Shown here: piece by piece, positions 58,588-64,000 of the stretch
Layout: each line of letters opens with the position of its first letter
How positions within the stretch are numbered: position 1 is the first letter of the stretch
Assembly: GCF_000524195.1 (NCBI RefSeq)
Contig: NW_020170410.1
Coordinates: 190,204-254,203 of the forward strand
DNA length: 64,000 bases
Direction: 5' to 3'
Source of the DNA: Echinococcus granulosus
Taxonomy: Eukaryota; Platyhelminthes; Cestoda; Cyclophyllidea; Taeniidae
Made by a program: the position numbers and the translations under genes
The notes under the pieces: generated by a model
What the model was told of the DNA's origin: nothing
What the model saw: the letters and a program-made list of their open reading frames with translations, nothing else
Databases searched by the model: none

Positions 58588-58601
58588 TTCTTTTTTTCCA
58601 G
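58588..58601 (+). promoter_or_regulatory. Splice acceptor just upstream of dynein light chain 1
   Basis: A pyrimidine-rich tract ending in CCAG|GT at 58601 leaves only 16 nt before the ATG at 58618. It implies either an untranslated upstream exon or addition of a trans-spliced leader, a process known in flatworms including taeniids and schistosomes. Sequence alone cannot decide. Confidence 0.45.
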
Positions 58602-58617
58602 GTACTGCAAAGGCAAG

Positions 58618-58966
58618 ATGAGTCTACAGAAGCTCAAAATTGACTGCGAAGAGGGCCTTCTCGACACCGCAATCGAGGCCGCGAGGAAGGCTTTGAGTCA
58701 GTCGGACTCGAATCGCAGCAGAGCGTCCTACGTTCGACGCGTTATGGACGAGAAATATGGACAAGCCTGGTGCTGCGTAGTAGGCAGAGATTTTGGCAGG
58801 TGGGTTTCCTTTTTGATGCACTTTGAGTGACACCTCTTAGCCGTTAGCGTAATTTTCACTTCTTCCTTTCAGCGAGCTGCCCTATCTTCCCAATCACTTT
58901 GCTTTCTTCACCGTGGACAACGTCTCATTCCTCGTTTGTAAAAGCTCGGAGAATGTTATAACTTAA
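58618..58966 (+). CDS. LC8-type dynein light chain, copy 1
   Basis: Exons 58618-58799 and 58873-58966 (phase-2 intron of 73 nt) give 91 residues ending in TAA. The LC8 fold is recognised from the helix IEAARKALSQ, the basic YVRRVMDEKYGQAW, VVGRDFGSE, FAFFTVDN and SFLVCKS, parallel to human DYNLL1 (KKEFDKKYNPTW, VGRNFGS, FKSG). The C-terminus is extended a few residues past the usual end. LC8 proteins dimerise and hold linear motifs in dynein and other complexes; many flatworm paralogues are tegumental. A close paralogue follows in tandem. Confidence 0.87.
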
Positions 58967-59038
58967 CTAGAGAAATGTAGCTTCGTATTTCCTAAGCAAT
59001 GTCTTGATTTTTAGCATCTCTTAGAAGTTTTAATATAA

Positions 59039-59044
59039 AATAAA
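59039..59044 (+). terminator. Polyadenylation signal of dynein light chain 1
   Basis: AATAAA 73 nt after the stop codon. Confidence 0.6.
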
Positions 59045-59888
59045 CTTCCCCTTTTCTAATCACTTTGTTTACAACATGGAGTAATTGGGCTGGTTGTTTA
59101 ACAATAGTCGAATTTGTAGATCTCTGAGCAAAGCAGAGACGGGAAATCGCGATTATGGGACCACTTGATGGGCCGAGTTTGAAGGTCACAGCACACCAAG
59201 ATTGGCAAAACTTGCCCTGGAAACACAAGGCCTTTACTACTGAATTAAGCCCTATCATAAAATCAAGAAATATTTATTTTTCACCAAGACGTGCAGATTC
59301 ATCGGTTAAATCCACAAAACAGACGACGCACATAGTTATGTATAACTCCGAAGACTTCAGCTAAACGATGCTGGTTAATGAAGTCATCAGTCGGAAATTA
59401 TAAGTTACTAGAAATTAAGAAATACGTGTCTTTCATAACCATGCCGGTTTTGGAATACTTATTACTAGCATTACCAGTATGGCATTAGGAATTTTCATTT
59501 TAAGTACGTAGGTATCGCTCCTAAATGCTTGCGATCAACACACTTATTCCAAGTAGAAAGTTTCAAATCCTCATAGTTAAGTGCGTCCTCGCAAGCCACT
59601 GGCTAAGAACTGTAACTGCGTTAAGCGGGGTGGATTTAAGGTAGCAGAAGTTGAATATGGGAGAAGGAGAAGAATAAGAGGCAAAATAGGCGCCAGTCAA
59701 CTAACGCACGTCAATCAGCGCGGCAAGGACACCACACAGCACAACACAACGCGCAATGCGTGGGTAACACGAGCCCCGCGGATTCACAGTGGCACACAAT
59801 TGGCTGTGCGCCAGGTATTAAATACCAACACAAGTCCTCTGTATACGCAGTAACCGCACGTAGTAGTGTATTTGCTCACCATCGCATC
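59045..59888. other. Intergenic region between the two dynein light chains
   Basis: 0.84 kb. It holds an A/C-rich imperfect repeat tract around 59730-59760 and no gene. Any promoter or untranslated exon of copy 2 must lie here; no TATA element was firm. Confidence 0.4.
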
Positions 59889-60351
59889 ATGTCAGAACCG
59901 AATGTCAAACAACTTCAAGTGGAATGCGACACATACAAGCTAAGGACGGCCATTGATGCGGCCACGGAGGCGATTAGCAGGACAAAATCGAACCAGGAGC
60001 GCGCTACTTATGTACGTCAAGCTATGGATAACAAGTACGGACCTGCATGGAGCTGTGTAACTGGTCTCGATTTCGGAAGGTAGGCTATTCTCTCAGCAGT
60101 ATCATTCACCTACACACATGAATGCGAATTGGAAATACTTTAATGGTTCCACTTTGGCTTACTCAAGCAGCAGATTTTTTCTTGTACTTTAAGAGTCGTA
60201 TTCCTCCAAGGTATGTGCCCTTATTAATAATACCGCCATGTACATGCCTTTTAGCGAAATCCCCTATCTTCCGGAAAATTTTGCCTTCTTCACTGTCGAT
60301 AATGTCTCCTTCCTCGTTTGTAAGTCTACGGAAAATGTAAAAGTTATGTAA
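59889..60351 (+). CDS. LC8-type dynein light chain, copy 2
   Basis: Exons 59889-60079 and 60255-60351 give 95 residues ending in TAA. The order of motifs is as in copy 1: IDAATEAISRTKSNQ, YVRQAMDNKYGPAW, VTGLDFGSE, FAFFTVDNVSFLVCKS. The intron sits at the same codon and phase (DFG|S), so the pair arose by genomic duplication, not retroposition; its intron is 175 nt against 73 nt. The N-terminus is four residues longer than copy 1. The second exons are nearly identical in protein, the first much less so. Confidence 0.87.
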
Positions 60352-60390
60352 ATCCAGGCTTGGTGCCCAGAATTACATCAAAAATTTAAA

Positions 60391-60396
60391 AATAAA
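60391..60396 (+). terminator. Polyadenylation signal of dynein light chain 2
   Basis: AATAAA 40 nt after the stop codon. Confidence 0.6.
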
Positions 60397-63300
60397 TTCA
60401 TTTTGCTGACGGCTTTCCATTTTTTCAGTCCCAAATTGAATATTGCCATGTCCTTCTTGGATAGCATTTGGCACTAAGTGAAGAGAAAGTTTAAAAGTAA
60501 AGATCGGAAGAGTTTAAAAAAATTTATTGTTGTATTTTTTAAATAAAATAAGAAGGTGCAAAACTGAAGTTGTATCTATATTCTGATCTGATAATCTAAA
60601 ATGAACACCTTGGTATGCCATCTCAGCGCAGACTTTTGTGCAATTCAAGGTCAAATGCTAATTGATATGAGGAGCCATGGTGAAAGGTGAGACTGATGCC
60701 AACATGTTGGAACGCCCACAAGACAGAGCAGGCGGCAGTTTTCTAAGCTTCTTAACAGACGCCAAATATTTCTGTTGAGCACAACACATGCCCTGTTTCG
60801 CCTAAGGCCTTGTGTATTGACAGCGTTAGGGTGTAAACGCACATCTAGAGACAATCAAACCCACAAATCAAATTGACTTTCACCTTGCGTATAAGCCAAC
60901 TTTATTTCTCGCAGGCTAACGTGGTCTTTGCCTTGTCAATGATATTTCAGTAGCATTAAAAAATCCAGAAAATCTTAGAACATTAGTAAAATGATGCTAA
61001 ATTGTAAGTAAAAAATAAAGAAAGCGTTGTTTTATGTATCTTTGAACAGCCTTGAATTACCTTAAACCCGTCAAACTGTAATTGCATTTTAAGGACAGAA
61101 TTGTAAAAATAGGTAGGTACTTCGTAACTGTCGAAGGAGGTGATTAGTACGACCCCATAAAGCAAATTGCTATCAATCTTTAATCTTAAAAAGGTATAGT
61201 ATTATTGCGAATAAATTGGAGCGTATTCTAGAACACCAGTGATTTACTAACTGTCATATCTCTTGTGCTGGATAATGAGTGGATAAACTTAAGTGTAGAA
61301 TATTAACATGATGTTTAAACTTTTCTTTAGAACATCTTAACAACGAATGACAGTCGGTCCTCAAATATTAGCTTAGGGATGCTGAGGAGTAAAGCCTAGG
61401 ATCTGCAACTCCAACAATACATGACCACCAATTTTCGGGAGAGAAAGAGGAAGTGCTGCAAATGAATACAACACCGGTGAAAAAATGCAACAGCTAGCCT
61501 TTTTTCACGTGCAATTTATAGGAGCCGACTGTAATAAAGCCATTCTTACAAGCAGTATTTGAGGAAGTCAAACAAATTCTAGTTCTGTAGCCCATGCCCA
61601 AAAAGTAAAACATTTATAGTGGCGAAAAACATTATCAAAGCGATGCATCTCGAAAGCTTTTTAAGACAGTCAGTAAGTTTCGTTTTAATCAAAAAGCAAT
61701 TACCTTAAAATCCCGAACTTGAGGCAAAGTTACTACTTAAACAGGGAATTCGGTCCAGGAAAACAATAACTAGGCGTGTGGATTAATTTTTAGGGGTCAA
61801 TGACAAATGCTAGTCCATAAACCTTAACTGAAGGATATTAGACTGAAAGTCTCCAGACTTTTGGCCCCATTTACTTTCTACTGACCTTACAACAGTAAAA
61901 TATTCTTGACAAGGCAGAATTATAGTCTTTGGGCATCCTTCTGATAGGTGGTGGAGTTGACAGTAGCACCGATTTCTATTTTAAATTCAAATTACTTTAA
62001 ACGTGAAGTAATTAATCCTCTGGCAAATGCAGGGAACCACACTGTGGAGAATAGGGACCAACATAGGAATCGGGCTACTTGTTTCGTCGACAATAAAAGC
62101 TATCCCTCATAGCACAAAATTAAGTACTAAATCATGTTTTATAAAATAGCATTAATTAGTTTGGGCGATATTTGCTTTTCCCCTACTACGCAGATGGATG
62201 TGAAAATGAAAAACACTTCATGCCGAAATTCCACGCAAAGTCCTACCACAAAGTCGTAACTATTAAGTGACAAATATGAGACTTATCTGAACCAGGGAAA
62301 GGTGAATAATTCTACATTTAGCCAATCAAACCTCCTAGTACCTGGGACCTCAATGCGCTCAGCTTTTATGTTTTGGTTTCTAGTCTGACTTTCTGCACCA
62401 CTCGAAGTCTCATCTATGAGCAATGGGTTATAGCTCAGTTAAGGAGAGTCCATGAAGTTTTTGTCGTTGATGTTAGCGAAATAATCTGCGACACTTAAGA
62501 ACCAAGGTTCTAACAGCACAAATTTCTATGAAGGAAAAATTGGTTGGTTGTGCATCCACGCTGTGGACAGCTGTCACCAGCCACTGCGCGTATTCTCCTC
62601 ACTGCCTATGTGGGAGGCGATTTATCCATTGACGCAACAGTGCCCCTGTAGACGAGAATGAAGAATACCAAGATCAAGGGCTTTTCAGCCCATACGCGGG
62701 TTCGAGATGTCCAGCATATAATGAAGGGCGTCGAGCGTTTCATCTCTTTGTGTCCACATCTTTAACTGACTGCCCCTCACGAGATGTGTACTGAGGAATC
62801 GAGAGGTTCGTTGATCCCTGTGCCTACACACCAAGTGTTTGCCTTTTTCTAACTTCTGAGTTAATTCTCTTTTGGCGTTTGATCTAGACATATTTTAGCT
62901 ACATTCTGCTCAAGATTGCGCGCACTCCAGCGACGATAAAAAGTCCCGAGTTTAGGGTCATCCTTAGAGCGAATATGATTGGACAAGAATTGGGGTTAGA
63001 AATACTATAAAATTTATCTTAAACTAAATTAAAGTGCATCTGCAAAAGTTGCATGGTAAGCGATCCACTGAGTTTTAACTAATCTGGCGCATTTATACCT
63101 TTTTTGATCCAGCAATCGTGATGAATTTCGGTGCTTCCTAGTGTCTAGTTGTTTCTGAACTTTGATTATTTAGTGTATATTCCAGCGAGTTTTTTTTAGA
63201 CAAATGGGAACTTTGCTTTAAGAAATGCCACTTTTTTACTTTCGAGGAGCAGTCAAAGATTTACCAGCTTTACATTCAAAAAATATTTGTTAAGTCAAAG

Positions 63301-64000
63301 CCAGCCTTATTTTAATGCCAATCAATTAAATCTTTAACCTTTGACCTTGACTTATTTGCATTAATACCGCGAATGCCTAAACCAACTGTGCTTTTGAGTG
63401 TGGTGAGAAATTCTCCTTCATCTGCGGTATACTTCAAGCTAAATGGGAGGGTTCTTGTTGATAATTCCTGTTAAACCTGGTGATTTTCGAAGTCAAGGAA
63501 CCCACCGTTGTGTACCTTTCAAAAAAGATGTTTAATTAGGAAAATTTGCGATGCTCGAGGATGGTACCGTCACTTAGTTTTATTCTTAAGCACTTGAGTT
63601 ACTATTGGACTAGTTCAAGATGGATGTCATTAGATCATACTGGCAGTATAGATGATCTCAAAGCCTAGATGCGGTAGTCGTGATTGATGTCATAGCAGTG
63701 AGCCTCTCAACTCTACTGTTTTATCTTCCGTTTTGCTCGGGGAAACCTAATACACAGTGCTGTTTCAAAACAGATTTATCATAAACAGACATGCTCTATA
63801 CTACTTAAGTACAAAAAGAACATATGTAATTTTTGAATTTTGAACTAGAGTATAATTAAACCTGATGGCAATAATCATTAAATTACTTCACTATAAAGGA
63901 AACTTTGATATTTGTGTTCAACCAAAAGGCGATAATTGCCTAACAGCGAGTTAGATCCTCTCCAGGTAGAAAAATGTCACGAATCTGCCGATGGAGGTAC
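60397..64000. other. Right-edge region without recognised genes
   Basis: 3.6 kb of mostly AT-rich DNA. The patch 62540-62960 is richer in GC and contains a 68-codon minus-strand frame (62891-62685) of unknown nature; the rest shows no open frame, RNA gene or obvious repeat that I can support. Confidence 0.4.

Noticed and set aside
62680..62720. Possible tRNA T-arm (GGGTTCGAGA)
   Set aside because: The flanking bases do not pair into a T-stem, and no acceptor stem or anticodon arm could be drawn around it.

Overview
This is nuclear DNA of a parasitic flatworm, most likely a cestode. The genes are broken into many GT-AG exons separated by AT-rich introns of about 70 bp to a few kb, and the standard code is used. 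Two small LC8-like dynein light chains of the type expanded in tapeworms and flukes lie in tandem. The species cannot be fixed from the sequence. Gene names rest on protein motifs and remembered family sequences, not on a database search. No tRNA, rRNA, CRISPR array or intact mobile element was recognised.

Layout. (1) 1-23.2 kb, plus strand: the C-terminal 2,404 codons of a WDFY3/ALFY orthologue (28 phase-consistent exons, PH-BEACH, BEACH, WD40, FYVE); its 5' part lies outside the window. (2) 23.9-43.0 kb, minus strand, tail-to-tail with WDFY3: a complete large lipid transfer protein of about 3,100 residues (apolipophorin/apoB type: signal peptide, vitellogenin-type N-terminal domain, very long single beta-rich exon, Cys-containing vWD-like tail). 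(3) 45.9-51.4 kb, plus: an ABHD4/ABHD5-type alpha/beta hydrolase, 5' exon not found. (4) 52.3-53.7 kb, minus: a two-exon SETD4-like SET-domain methyltransferase of 433 aa. (5) 54.5-55.9 kb, plus, head-to-head with the SET gene: a PACRG-family ciliary protein of 297 aa. (6) 58.6-58.97 and 59.9-60.35 kb, plus: two LC8-like dynein light chains with the same phase-2 intron. (7) 60.4-64 kb: no gene recognised.

The genes look like ordinary unlinked eukaryotic neighbours rather than one system. The only functional adjacency is that the lipid carrier and the lipid-droplet-type ABHD hydrolase diverge from one ~3 kb interval. The best leads are lineage-specific changes inside known families: a CX4C instead of CX2C first zinc pair in the WDFY3 FYVE finger, no visible LC3-interacting motif between WD40 and FYVE, a Ser nucleophile plus an HX4E (not HX4D) motif in the ABHD protein, GC-AG introns demanded by reading frame, and a splice acceptor 17 nt before a dynein light chain ATG that could receive a spliced leader. 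I found no convincing undescribed system.
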